From Sphingomonas sp. PAMC26645 (lineage in GTDB: Bacteria; Pseudomonadota; Alphaproteobacteria; Sphingomonadales; Sphingomonadaceae), in contig NZ_CP039249.1 of the NCBI RefSeq assembly GCF_004795835.1, positions 3,695,001-3,759,000 on the forward strand: a stretch of DNA of 64,000 nucleotides, read 5' to 3'. The notes under the pieces were generated by a model. It saw nothing but the letters and a program-made list of their open reading frames with translations, did not search any database and was not told the DNA's origin. Position numbers and translations under genes: made by a program. Of the stretch, positions 55,654 through 64,000 are shown one piece after another (position 1 is the stretch's first letter; every line of letters starts with the position of its first letter).

Positions 55654-56745
55654 GTGAACCGCCTGGCCCCCGATGCAGACGATTCGCGCTTCATCCGCCG
55701 CGTCATCCTGACCATCGTAATCGTCGCGGTCGTCGCCGCTCTCTACAAGGCGGGCGACCTGCTCATCCTCGCCTTCGGATCGATGCTCGGCGCGATCGTC
55801 ATCCACGCGATCGCCGATCTCTACCACGACCATCTCCGCGTCCCGCGCAAGGCCGCGCTCGGCCTCGGCATCGCCACCGTGCTCGGCGTCATCGCGTTCC
55901 TGGTCTGGCTGTTCGGCGTGCAGTTCCGCAGCCAGGTCAACGTCCTAATCGCTCAGACGCCGGCGCTGCTCAACCAACTCGCTGCGTATCTTTCGCAAAG
56001 CGCGGTCGGCGCGAAGCTCGTCGACGCCGTGCAGCAGGCCTATGCCGGGTCGAAGGTCGCGCAGGATGTCGGCGGACTCGTGACCGGCGCTGGCGAGCTC
56101 GTGCTCAACTGCCTGTTGCTGCTGGTCGGCGCGCTGTTCTTCGCCGCCGATCCCAAGGTGTACGAGCGCGGCTTCCTGCTGCTGATCCCGCGATCGAAGC
56201 GGGCCGCGGTCGAGGATGCGCTGTTCGACGTCGGCTCGACGCTCCGGCTGTGGCTCGGCTCGTCGCTGATCCTGATGACGACGATGGGAATCCTGGTCGG
56301 CATCGGGCTCTGGCTATCGGGCGTCCCCAGCGCTGCCGCGCTCGGCCTGCTCGCCGGATTGTCCGAGTTCATCCCCTATATAGGCCCCACCGCGGCGATG
56401 ATCCCGGCGCTCGGACTCGCCGCCACGCAGGGCACCTCGTCGATCGTCGGCACGCTCGTCACCTATGCGGTCGTGCGGCTCGTCCAGACCAATTTCATCA
56501 CGCCGTACGTGCAGAACCGCGTGATCTCGATCCCGCCCGCGATTACGGTTTTCGCAATCATCGGCATCGGTACGATCTTCGGCCTGTTCGGCTTGTTCTT
56601 TTCAGCAGCGCTGCTGGTGATGATCTTCACGCTCGTCCGCAGCCTGTATCTGCGCGAGATTCTCGGGGAGGATATCCCGAAGACGGTCCACCGGACGTTG
56701 CTCGGCCCCGACCTGACGCCGAGCCCTCCGAGCGAAGATTTGTAA
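55654..56745 (+). CDS. AI-2E family transporter (PerM-like)
   Basis: A 363-residue membrane protein with about eight helices. It starts with GTG at 55654; GGCGGG about 7 bases upstream is a modest site. The first helices are VILTIVIVAVVAALYKAGDL and LILAFGSMLGAIVIHAIAD. The family signature is GLLAGLSEFIPYIGPTAAMI, followed by the last helices with FITPYVQNRVISIPPAITVF. Members export autoinducer-2 in E. coli (TqsA) or act as Na+/H+ antiporters in others; the substrate here is open. It lies upstream of ctrA on the same strand with 152 bases between them. Confidence 0.88.
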   Translation: MNRLAPDADDSRFIRRVILTIVIVAVVAALYKAGDLLILAFGSMLGAIVIHAIADLYHDHLRVPRKAALGLGIATVLGVIAFLVWLFGVQFRSQVNVLIAQTPALLNQLAAYLSQSAVGAKLVDAVQQAYAGSKVAQDVGGLVTGAGELVLNCLLLLVGALFFAADPKVYERGFLLLIPRSKRAAVEDALFDVGSTLRLWLGSSLILMTTMGILVGIGLWLSGVPSAAALGLLAGLSEFIPYIGPTAAMIPALGLAATQGTSSIVGTLVTYAVVRLVQTNFITPYVQNRVISIPPAITVFAIIGIGTIFGLFGLFFSAALLVMIFTLVRSLYLREILGEDIPKTVHRTLLGPDLTPSPPSEDL

Positions 56746-56775
56746 AGAATTCAACTGCTCGGCAGTGATCCGACC

Positions 56776-56808
56776 GATTCGCCGCGTCAACCTTAGTTCG
56801 AAATTAAC
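56776..56808 (+). promoter_or_regulatory. CtrA-box and GANTC site upstream of ctrA
   Basis: TTAG at 56793-56796, 7 bases, and TTAAC at 56804-56808 match the CtrA box TTAA-N7-TTAAC with one mismatch. A GATTC (GANTC, the CcrM methylation site) lies at 56776-56780. A second half-site GGTTAATG lies at about 56831. The ctrA ATG is 90 bases after the box. In Caulobacter, ctrA is self-regulated and its promoter depends on GANTC methylation, so this pattern fits conserved control. Confidence 0.6.
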
Positions 56809-56897
56809 CTTTTGCCTTCAGATGTTGTGTGGTTAATGAATGAAAGTCGAGCGGCTGGCATGGGGTGTCGGACGGTCTTGCGAAGAGGGGACGACGC

Positions 56898-57599
56898 ATG
56901 CGAGTGCTGCTGATCGAGGACGAGCCGACGACGGCGAAGGCTATCGAGCTGATGCTGACGACCGAAGGGTTCAACGTCTACATCACCGATCTCGGGGAAG
57001 AAGGCCTCGATCTAGGCAAGCTGTATGATTACGACATCATACTGCTCGATCTGAACTTGCCCGACATGCACGGTTACGACGTGCTCAAGCGCCTGCGTGT
57101 CGCCCGTGTTGCGACGCCGGTATTGATCCTGTCGGGCGTCAACGAGATGGGCTCCAAGGTCCGCAGCTTCGGCTTCGGCGCCGACGACTATGTCACCAAG
57201 CCGTTCCACCGCGAGGAACTGATCGCGCGCATCCACGCCGTCGTCCGTCGCTCGAAGGGGCACAGCCAGTCGGTCATCCGCACCGGCAAGCTGGCGGTCA
57301 ATCTCGACGCGAAGACCGTCGAAGTGAACGGCAGCCGCGTGCACCTGACCGGCAAGGAATATGCGATGCTGGAGCTGCTTTCGCTCCGCAAGGGCACGAC
57401 CTTGACCAAGGAAATGTTCCTCAACCACCTTTACGGTGGGATGGACGAGCCCGAGCTGAAGATCATCGACGTGTTCATCTGCAAGCTCCGCAAGAAGCTC
57501 AGCCTCGCGTGTGACGGCGAGAATTACATCGAGACCGTCTGGGGTCGCGGCTACGTGCTGCGCGAACCCGACGAAGTGCTCGAATCCCAGGTCGCGTAA
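56898..57599 (+). CDS. ctrA: Cell cycle response regulator CtrA
   Basis: A 233-residue OmpR-type regulator that controls cell cycle, division and flagellar genes in alphaproteobacteria. Receiver domain: acidic pocket IEDEP, phospho-acceptor Asp51 ([14 protein letters not shown]) and Lys101 (YVTKPF). The DNA-binding domain has [37 protein letters not shown] and [13 protein letters not shown], almost the classic CtrA sequence. GAGGGG lies 10 bases before the ATG at 56898; an in-frame ATG at 56865 has no better site. A strong terminator follows. Confidence 0.97.
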   Translation: MRVLLIEDEPTTAKAIELMLTTEGFNVYITDLGEEGLDLGKLYDYDIILLDLNLPDMHGYDVLKRLRVARVATPVLILSGVNEMGSKVRSFGFGADDYVTKPFHREELIARIHAVVRRSKGHSQSVIRTGKLAVNLDAKTVEVNGSRVHLTGKEYAMLELLSLRKGTTLTKEMFLNHLYGGMDEPELKIIDVFICKLRKKLSLACDGENYIETVWGRGYVLREPDEVLESQVA

Positions 57600-57621
57600 C
57601 TCCCCAGTTTTCGGGAGCACG

Positions 57622-57653
57622 AAGGCCGCGGCATCGGGGGGTGCCGCGGCCTT
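57622..57653 (+). terminator. Intrinsic terminator after ctrA
   Basis: A 12-base-pair stem, AAGGCCGCGGCA with TGCCGCGGCCTT, encloses an 8-base loop and is followed by TCCTATTTATT, a T-rich stretch. It starts 23 bases after the ctrA stop. Confidence 0.88.
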
Positions 57654-57695
57654 TCCTATTTATTCCTAGTTATGGGGTGCCAAGCTGCCCATCTC

Positions 57696-57819
57696 ATCCT
57701 CCCCCGCCAGGGGGAGGTGGCTGGCCCTTGCCAGACGGAGGGGGAGGAAAGCGAAACGTCGGTTGCGCATCCTCCCCCTCCGTCGCCTACGGCGCCACCT
57801 CCACCTTGCGGGGGATGAT
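57696..57819. repeat. Palindromic dispersed repeat, copy 2
   Basis: The first 24 bases, starting ATCCTCCCCCGCCAGGGGGA, are identical to the complement of the right arm of copy 1. The match continues through GGCTGGC and TTGCCAGACGGAGGGGG with two differences. The other end, ending GCGGGGGATGAT, resembles the left arm of copy 1. The two copies therefore lie in opposite orientation on either side of the AI-2E transporter and ctrA. Confidence 0.8.
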
Positions 57820-57832
57820 ACTGAAATCCGCC

Positions 57833-59272
57833 CTAAGTCTTACGCCGCCACCGCCGGAAAAGCCCCCGCTTGCTGAGCGACTCGAACATCTCCTCCGGCC
57901 CTTCCGGATCGAGCACTTCGTTGTCGGCCAACCAAGCCTCGACCGCAGTCAGGTCGGGCACCTCGTAACAGCGCAACGTCTTGCTCACGCCGACCCGCTC
58001 CTGCCGCAACCGCTCAATGGTAGCGATCAACGACCCCGTCTCTGCGATCATCGCACTGACCACCTCCACTGCGACGCCGAGATGCTCCGCCATCAACCCG
58101 TCCCGGATCGCCGCAATTCCCTCCGCAGTCGCCGCGTCGACGGCCCGGATCGCCAGGTCACACTCGGTATCGAGCCGCAGCGACCGATTATTGACGTTCG
58201 AAGATCCCAACCGAAACACGTCGTCGTCCGCGATCAGGATCTTGGCGTGGCAATAGATCGGTGCACCGTCCTTCGTGTACGGATGATACATACGCAGCCG
58301 CCGGTGCCTGTCGCGCCGATGTAGCGCCTCCATCACCCGCGCCCGCGCGGTATCCATCGCCAGCGGCTCCAGCCACCCCTGCGCCACGGTCGGGTTGATG
58401 ATCACGATCTCTGGCCCATCCGCCTCGTCGAGCCGCCTCGCCACCGCCTCCGCCACTTTCCGCGACGCGAAATACTGGCTTTCGATATACAGATGCTTCT
58501 TCGTGCGAGCGATCTGCCCGAGGAACAGCGCCTCGCTCTCGTACACCGGCTCTTGGTCCGACATCTCCGGCTCGGTCCGCGCTATGCCTACGTCGACGTC
58601 ACGGAAATCCACCGCCAGCCCCTCGGGCCAGAATGTCCCGCCCGGCACGCCCGCCGCCATCGGCTTGCCGCCCGCCAGTCGCCAGCGCCGGCGGAACAGC
58701 TCCCCCAGCGCATGCGCGACAGGGCCCTGCACCGCGCTGATCGCGTCGTGCCATGGCTTGTACGGCTTGCCCGATGGCTGGACGCGGTGCGGATCGCCGT
58801 CGCGGTGTTCGCGCGTGTCCCAGCGGTCGCCGGTCATGTCGATCCCGCCGCAGAACGCCAGCGCATCGTCGATGATGACGATCTTCTGGTGATGCGACGC
58901 CGCGGTCGGATGATGCCCGTCGAGCTTGGTATGGATGCGCTTGTGCCGCATCCACTTGATCATGGTGAACAGCGTCGACCCGCGGAACAGCGACTTTATC
59001 GCCCCGGTGTCCCAGCGCAGCACGAAGATCTCGAGTTCGGGTTCGCGCTCAACCAGCCAGTGCATGAACGCGCCCAGCGTCTTGGGTTCGCCCGGCCGAT
59101 CGACGCCCGGCTCGAGTGAAATGCGCGCATCGAAGTCCCAGCCGATCAGCAGGATGCGGCGTTTGGCCCCCAGCATCGCGACGCGCGCCGTCCGGAAATA
59201 GTCCGCCGCATCGACGATCACCGCCATCCGCTCGGCACGTTCGATCCGCCAGCACTCCGTCCCAACCTGCAT
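57833..59272 (-). CDS. Phospholipase D / cardiolipin synthase family protein (paralogue 2)
   Basis: A 479-residue protein closely similar to the one at 33795 along its whole length. It shares the start GTECWRIERAERMAVIVDAA, ILLIGWDFDARI, both HxKxxxxD motifs (SHHQKIVIIDDALAFCGGID; CHAKILIADDDVFRLGSSNV) and the end DPEGPEEMFESLSKRG. It lacks the Asp/Gly insert near the N-terminus and the C-terminal membrane helix of paralogue 1, ending in basic RRWRRKT instead. The enzyme activity is probably the same, while location may differ. It is divergent from dinB. Confidence 0.9.
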   Translation of the reverse strand: MQVGTECWRIERAERMAVIVDAADYFRTARVAMLGAKRRILLIGWDFDARISLEPGVDRPGEPKTLGAFMHWLVEREPELEIFVLRWDTGAIKSLFRGSTLFTMIKWMRHKRIHTKLDGHHPTAASHHQKIVIIDDALAFCGGIDMTGDRWDTREHRDGDPHRVQPSGKPYKPWHDAISAVQGPVAHALGELFRRRWRLAGGKPMAAGVPGGTFWPEGLAVDFRDVDVGIARTEPEMSDQEPVYESEALFLGQIARTKKHLYIESQYFASRKVAEAVARRLDEADGPEIVIINPTVAQGWLEPLAMDTARARVMEALHRRDRHRRLRMYHPYTKDGAPIYCHAKILIADDDVFRLGSSNVNNRSLRLDTECDLAIRAVDAATAEGIAAIRDGLMAEHLGVAVEVVSAMIAETGSLIATIERLRQERVGVSKTLRCYEVPDLTAVEAWLADNEVLDPEGPEEMFESLSKRGLFRRWRRKT

Positions 59273-59367
59273 CGCTATCCCTTAGTCCGTTGCGCAAAGA
59301 TATGCGCGGCGCGCCGATTTGGTTGCGTGAACGCCCTGTATAGCTGTGCGCCGCCGCCCTATCTGGG

Positions 59368-60459
59368 ATGACGATGGCCGCTCCTCCTACCCAGCCGCCG
59401 GCGCAGCGCAAGGTGATCCATGTCGACATGGACGCCTTCTACGCGTCGGTCGAACAGCGCGACGATCCCTCGCTGAAGGGGCGTCCGGTGGCAGTCGGCG
59501 GATCGCGTGCGCGGGGCGTGGTGGCGGCCGCGAGCTACGAGGCGCGCGCGTTCGGCGTTCGCAGCGCGATGCCGTCGGTCACCGCGATCCGAAAATGTCC
59601 CGACCTCGTATTCGTGCCCCCTCGGTTCGACGTGTACCGCGAAGTCTCGGACCGGATCCGCGCGATATTCGCCGACTATACCGACCTGATCGAACCGCTG
59701 TCGCTCGACGAGGCGTATCTCGACGTGACCGAGGACATCCGCGGGCTCGGCACCGCGGCCGCGATCGCGGAGGAAATCCGTGCTCGGATCAAGGCTGATA
59801 CCGGGCTCACCGCGTCCGCCGGTGTGAGCTACAACAAGTTCATCGCCAAGCTCGCCTCGGACCAGAACAAGCCCGACGGCATCTGCATCATCACCCCGAA
59901 GCGCGGCGCGGCGTTCGTCCAGTCGCTGCCCGTCAAGCGCTTCCACGGTGTCGGGCCGGTGACCGCGCAGAAGATGGAACGGCTCGGCATCCTCACCGGC
60001 GCAGACCTATACGGTATGACGCTCGCGTTCCTCCAGGCGCATTTCGGCAGCTATGCGGACTATCTCTACGGTGCGGCGCGCGGCATCGATCACCGACCCG
60101 TGCGCGTCAACCGCGCCGCGAAGTCGGTCGGGGCGGAGCGGACGTTCGAGACGAACCTGACGACCGCGGAGGATCTGCGCGCGGCGCTGCATCGGGTGGC
60201 GGATGCGGCCTGGGTGCGGATCGAACGGCACGGCACCCGCGGTCGCACGGTCACGCTCAAGCTGCGCCACGCCGACTTCCGCACGATCACGCGCGCACGA
60301 TCGTCGCAGGCACCGGTCACGGACAAGGCCGCATTCCTCTCGGCAGGCCTCGACCTGCTGATCGCGCAATTGCCCGTACCAGGCGGCGTGCGCCTGCTAG
60401 GGCTCACGTTGTCGGGCATCATGGGCGAAGACGACGAAGTGCAGCCAAGCCTGTTGTAG
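59368..60459 (+). CDS. dinB: DNA polymerase IV
   Basis: A 363-residue Y-family translesion polymerase. The catalytic acids are Asp20 and Asp22 in HVDMDAFYASVEQ and Asp114-Glu115 in SLDEAYLDVT. Phe24 in DAFY is the likely steric gate against ribonucleotides. The helix-hairpin-helix region FHGVGPVTAQKMERLGI and the little finger domain (SVGAERTFETNL) follow. The usual C-terminal clamp-binding motif is not obvious beyond the end region DDEVQPSLL. An ATG two codons on is an alternative start. It is convergent with the kinase gene by one base. Confidence 0.96.
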   Translation: MTMAAPPTQPPAQRKVIHVDMDAFYASVEQRDDPSLKGRPVAVGGSRARGVVAAASYEARAFGVRSAMPSVTAIRKCPDLVFVPPRFDVYREVSDRIRAIFADYTDLIEPLSLDEAYLDVTEDIRGLGTAAAIAEEIRARIKADTGLTASAGVSYNKFIAKLASDQNKPDGICIITPKRGAAFVQSLPVKRFHGVGPVTAQKMERLGILTGADLYGMTLAFLQAHFGSYADYLYGAARGIDHRPVRVNRAAKSVGAERTFETNLTTAEDLRAALHRVADAAWVRIERHGTRGRTVTLKLRHADFRTITRARSSQAPVTDKAAFLSAGLDLLIAQLPVPGGVRLLGLTLSGIMGEDDEVQPSLL

Positions 60460-60460
60460 G

Positions 60461-62311
60461 TCAAACCAGTTCGACGACCCCTGCATCGGGCGCCAGCAGC
60501 GTCAGGATCGCAACCGCGCCCTGCCCCGTTCCTTCGCTCTCCAGACGCAGCGAACCCTGCATCGCGTTCACCGAATTGGCACACCAGTGCAGCCCCAGCC
60601 CCCCCGACTTGTGGGCGCGCGTGGAGAAGCCGCGGTGGAACAGCGTCGCAGCGACTTCGGGCGTGATCCCCTCGCCATCGTCGCGTATCTCGATCGCCAC
60701 GCGGCCGTCGATTTGCTCGATGGCGGTAACGATCGATCCGCTGCCGGTCCCCCGCGCGACGATCGACTCCGCTGCATTGGCGAACAGATTGCCGATCACC
60801 TGGCTCAGGATCAGCCGGTTCGCCATCACGAGATTGGGGCCCGCCGGAAACCCGAACGCGATCGAAGCGCCCTCCAGATAGCGGACGATCGTCGCGTTGC
60901 GCGCGATGATCGCGGTGACGTCGCATATCTCCAGCGCCGGACGTTCGTGCGCGCCCTGCTGCTGCTGGCCAATGATCTCCAGAACATGCCCCATCGCCTC
61001 CCGGCCGATGCTGAGTTCGTGACGGGTGGATTCGCGGTTGGCGGCGTCCGCGTCGATCGCCGCGGTGACGAACGCGGCCAGCTTCTCGCGGCGTTCGCCG
61101 GAAACATCGCCTCGCGCGAGTTCCTCGATCGCCCGGTCGAGCGTGGCGCGATCGATCGGCGGCACCTGCGCGATCTCGCGGCTAAGGATCGTGCTGATCG
61201 GGTTGAGCGCGTTGCGGACGTTGTGCATCACCGCCACCGCACTTTCGCTCCGTCCGAGATCGAACGACTGCACGCCGATCTGTTCGCGTAGATCCTTCAA
61301 TTGCTGCAACATCGCGTTGAAGTTGCGTCCGAGCGAACCGATCTCGTCGCGCCGCTCATCCTCTTCGAGCAGGGTGAGAGATCCCGACGCGCGAACCCGC
61401 CGCATATGATTTTCGATGCGCAGCAATGGACGCAGGACGAGTTGCGCAATGAGACGACGCAGTACGATGAGCACGAACAGCAGAAGCACGATCGATCCTG
61501 CGATCGCAAACACCAGCACGCGCCTGCCGAGCCGCGTTGCATCACTTGGTACGGCAAACCGGGTCGTTGCCACGGCGCGCCCATCGGCGCCGATCAGTGG
61601 CACGGCAATTGCCGCTCTCGACCCTCGATAGGTCGCCACCCCCGAACTGCTGGAACCGACGTCTAACGTCGCATCGACACCCAAAGTTTCGGAAATCTGC
61701 TTGGCGGTTACTACGCGCGCGACCGCGATATAGCCCTGCCCGGTATCCGCGCCGCTCGCCGCCGCCATTCGCGCGACGCCTACCGCTGCAACACTATTCC
61801 CCAGCCGCGTATAGAACCGCGCCGAACGACGCCGGCCAAGCACGTGCGCGAAGTCCGTACGATCGAGCAAATCAGCCCATTGTTGCGACGAGGTCGAACC
61901 CGGCGGTCCGTTCCAGCGCGCGCGAGCAATACGGCCGTTTGCTGCGATCTCGGCAACGCCATCGGCAGGGAGTGATCGGGTCGCAGGCGTAACGCGACTA
62001 CCAGGCGCAAGCCTTGCCTCGGATAACCCCGCTGCATCGCGGCGGTCTCGTGCTTCCGCCTGGACCCCGGCAGCGTATTTCGACAGCACCGCACGCGTCC
62101 GTTCGACTTGCCCCGCGACCGCCGCGTCTTCCAACTTGGTAAAGCTCGGCGTGATGATCGACGCCAGCAACACCGTGATCGCGACCGTCCCGCACAGCGC
62201 GACGCCCGTCATGATCAACACGAGTTTCGCACCGAGCGACGCAGGTCGCCGCATCTTGCCGAATTGCCGCCCCAGCGTCGCCGGAACGCGCCCCATCCCG
62301 ACCGTCGGCAT
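60461..62311 (-). CDS. Sensor histidine kinase
   Basis: A 616-residue membrane kinase. Membrane helices at about 29-52 and 265-285 enclose a periplasmic part of about 200 residues that resembles a CHASE4-type sensor. A HAMP domain follows (286-340). His363 in AVMHNVRNALNPIS is the likely phospho-site, and the ATPase has N-box IGNLFANAAESIV, then IEIRDDGEGI and GGLGLHWCAN. Its ATG overlaps the stop of the preceding REC-GGDEF-EAL gene as TGATG, so the two form one unit. The ligand is unknown. Confidence 0.9.
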   Translation of the reverse strand: MPTVGMGRVPATLGRQFGKMRRPASLGAKLVLIMTGVALCGTVAITVLLASIITPSFTKLEDAAVAGQVERTRAVLSKYAAGVQAEARDRRDAAGLSEARLAPGSRVTPATRSLPADGVAEIAANGRIARARWNGPPGSTSSQQWADLLDRTDFAHVLGRRRSARFYTRLGNSVAAVGVARMAAASGADTGQGYIAVARVVTAKQISETLGVDATLDVGSSSSGVATYRGSRAAIAVPLIGADGRAVATTRFAVPSDATRLGRRVLVFAIAGSIVLLLFVLIVLRRLIAQLVLRPLLRIENHMRRVRASGSLTLLEEDERRDEIGSLGRNFNAMLQQLKDLREQIGVQSFDLGRSESAVAVMHNVRNALNPISTILSREIAQVPPIDRATLDRAIEELARGDVSGERREKLAAFVTAAIDADAANRESTRHELSIGREAMGHVLEIIGQQQQGAHERPALEICDVTAIIARNATIVRYLEGASIAFGFPAGPNLVMANRLILSQVIGNLFANAAESIVARGTGSGSIVTAIEQIDGRVAIEIRDDGEGITPEVAATLFHRGFSTRAHKSGGLGLHWCANSVNAMQGSLRLESEGTGQGAVAILTLLAPDAGVVELV

Positions 62312-64000
62312 CAGTTCAACATTCCGTTGCCCAATTGCCGCGGTGCCGTCGGTCCGTCGCCAGCAATATCGTCTTCACCGCCGAGATAGCGCGCGTTTGC
62401 CATGTCCAGCGCAACGTCCGCGGCAACCGGGCGCGAGTAGAAATATCCCTGGAAATGGCTCGCCCCAGCCAGCTTGAGCGCCTGGACCTGCGCGTCGGTC
62501 TCGACGCCTTCCGCAATCACGCCCAGCCCCAGCGCGCGACCGAGATGGATGATCGAATGCACGATCGCCGCGCTTTCGCGCTCCCGGCCCATCCCATCGA
62601 TGAACGAGCGGTCGATCTTCAGGCAATCCAGCGCGAACTTGCGGATGTTGTATAGGCTCGAATACCCCGTCCCGAAATCGTCGAGCGCGATCCGAAATCC
62701 CATCTGGCGTAGCTTGTAGAGAGTCTCCGCCGCCCGTTCGGCATCGTCGAAGATCGCGGTCTCGGTGATCTCGATCTGCAATCGCGCAGGCTCGATCCCG
62801 GCGCGCTCGACGCTCTCCATGATGTGCCCGACGAAATTGTGACGGCGAAACTGGCGCGGCGAGAAATTGACCGAGACATATTGACCGGGCCATTGCTTCA
62901 GGACGTTGAGCGCTTCGCCCAGTACCCAGTCGCCAAGCTCGTGGATCAGGTTCGATTCCTCGGCGATCGGGATGAACGTGCTCGGGCTCATCGCGCCATA
63001 TTCGTCGGTGTTCCAGCGGATGAGCGCCTCGAAACCGATCACCTCGACCGCGTCGCGCGACACGATCGGTTGATAGACCAGGCTCAATTCGCCCTTCGCG
63101 ATCGCCTGGCTCAGCCCACCCTCGACCCGCCGGCGAAACCGGATGCCTTCGTCCATGCTCTCGTCGAACAGGCGGACGATCCCTCGCCCACCACGCTTGG
63201 CGTCGTTGAGCGCGAGATCGGACCGTCGCATGACATCCACCGGATCGCGGCCCTGCCCACCCTCGCTGACAACCACGCCCGCCGACGCCCCGCCCTGCAC
63301 CGAATTGCCGAACACCTGCAGGCTGACCGAGCACGCCGCGACGACACGCTCGCACGCCATGACGCCCGCCGCCTCGCCGGACGTCTCGAACAGGATGCCG
63401 AACTCATCCCCGCCAAGCCGGGCGACCAATGCTCCCTCCGGCGCCGATCGCTGCAGGATCGTGCAGATCTCACGGATCAGCGCGTCGCCCGCCAGGTGGC
63501 CGAGCGTGTCGTTGACCAGCTTGAACCGATCCAGATCGACCATCACCGTCGCGAACAGCCCTGCCGCGCGGGTTCGCTCGGCAAGCGCGCGCAGAAATGC
63601 GAGCCGATTCGGCGCATCGGTCAGCGAATCATGTGTCGCCATATGCACCGCGCGACTCTCGTTCGCGGCTAGTTCGGCGCTCTGCTCTTCGAGTTGAACA
63701 ACCTGCGCGGCCAGCGTGACGCGGGCCGCCTTCAACTCGCGATCGATTTCCCAGCGCTTCGCAAGCGCCGTCGCGGTCTGCGTGACCTCGGCGACCTCGA
63801 ACGGCTTGGCGATGTAGAAGATCTTGTCGGCGGGTCCTGCGACCTTGCTGATCTCGATCGGCGAGAAATCGGAAAAGCCGGTAACGATGACGAGGTTGAT
63901 CTCAGGGTCGAGCGCCCGGATGCGCTGCGCCGTCTCGCGCCCGTCGATACCGGGTGGCATGCGGATATCGATGAACGCGACCGCGAAAGGTTCGCCGTCC
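62311..64000 (-). CDS. Response regulator with GGDEF and EAL domains (N-terminus outside window)
   Basis: The gene runs off the right edge; about 562 residues are visible. It starts inside a receiver domain, where FIDIRMPPGIDG holds the phospho-acceptor Asp and FYIAKPF the Lys. After a linker helix come a GGDEF domain with the intact RLGGDEFGI and an EAL domain with the intact GFEALIRW and DDFGTGYSSL. Both enzyme signatures look complete, so it may make and also break cyclic di-GMP. Coupled to the kinase gene at 60461, it probably is that kinase's partner. Confidence 0.93.
   Translation of the reverse strand, partial: DGEPFAVAFIDIRMPPGIDGRETAQRIRALDPEINLVIVTGFSDFSPIEISKVAGPADKIFYIAKPFEVAEVTQTATALAKRWEIDRELKAARVTLAAQVVQLEEQSAELAANESRAVHMATHDSLTDAPNRLAFLRALAERTRAAGLFATVMVDLDRFKLVNDTLGHLAGDALIREICTILQRSAPEGALVARLGGDEFGILFETSGEAAGVMACERVVAACSVSLQVFGNSVQGGASAGVVVSEGGQGRDPVDVMRRSDLALNDAKRGGRGIVRLFDESMDEGIRFRRRVEGGLSQAIAKGELSLVYQPIVSRDAVEVIGFEALIRWNTDEYGAMSPSTFIPIAEESNLIHELGDWVLGEALNVLKQWPGQYVSVNFSPRQFRRHNFVGHIMESVERAGIEPARLQIEITETAIFDDAERAAETLYKLRQMGFRIALDDFGTGYSSLYNIRKFALDCLKIDRSFIDGMGRERESAAIVHSIIHLGRALGLGVIAEGVETDAQVQALKLAGASHFQGYFYSRPVAADVALDMANARYLGGEDDIAGDGPTAPRQLGNGMLN

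Noticed and set aside
55312..57819. A composite transposon carrying ctrA
   Set aside because: The flanking repeats are short palindromes without a transposase or visible target duplications, and ctrA is an essential, native gene in this class.

Overview
The window looks like a chromosomal piece of a sphingomonad (Alphaproteobacteria, Sphingomonas-like). The sequence is GC-rich and nearly filled with tightly packed, often overlapping genes. It carries large TonB-dependent receptors of the sphingomonad type, a CtrA cell-cycle regulator with a CtrA-box and a GANTC site upstream, an alphaproteobacterial bS21 protein, a cytochrome bo3 oxidase operon, and CG-rich palindromic intergenic repeats. No phage, transposase, CRISPR array, tRNA or rRNA gene was found.

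Left part (1-12675): two genes of the non-phosphorylative L-rhamnose pathway (rhamnonate dehydratase and a fumarylacetoacetate-hydrolase-family enzyme cut by the window edge) lie divergent to a TonB-dependent receptor. They are followed by rpsU with a strong hairpin, three small genes on the minus strand (one GIY-YIG-like), cyoABCD on the minus strand, and a secreted protein with two aspartic-protease-like motifs and TPR repeats.

Carbohydrate locus (12718-29422): a minus-strand, overlapping operon encodes a TonB-dependent receptor, GH43, GH92, GH125 and a second GH92. A ROK regulator without the usual zinc cysteines follows. On the plus strand are a third GH92 and an alpha-amino-acid-ester-hydrolase-like enzyme. 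Together this looks like a system for taking up and trimming alpha-mannosides (yeast or plant mannan, or N-glycans).

Stress and envelope region (29609-40342): small proteins, two CsbD-like proteins, a PAS-PAS-PAS-LuxR regulator, a membrane protein and a phospholipase D-family enzyme; then a TMEM175-like channel and a DUF3999/DUF2339 pair.

Glycan cluster (40560-49546): five plus-strand genes, overlapping or a few bases apart. Three are fusions: glycosyltransferase with UDP-galactopyranose mutase, glycosyltransferase with Gfo/Idh/MocA oxidoreductase, and glycosyltransferase with a clan-A glycoside hydrolase-like domain. With the medium-chain dehydrogenase between them, they look like a compact, unusual pathway for a galactofuranose-containing surface glycan. 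This is the most interesting part of the window.

Right part (49647-64000): a small Lys/Ala-rich protein, a DUF892 (YciE-like) protein, WrbA, pirin with a divergent LysR regulator, a malate:quinone oxidoreductase with an apparent Tat signal, an AI-2E-family transporter, ctrA, a second phospholipase D paralogue, dinB, and a coupled sensor kinase / REC-GGDEF-EAL pair that runs off the end. Two copies of one palindromic repeat bracket the AI-2E transporter and ctrA.
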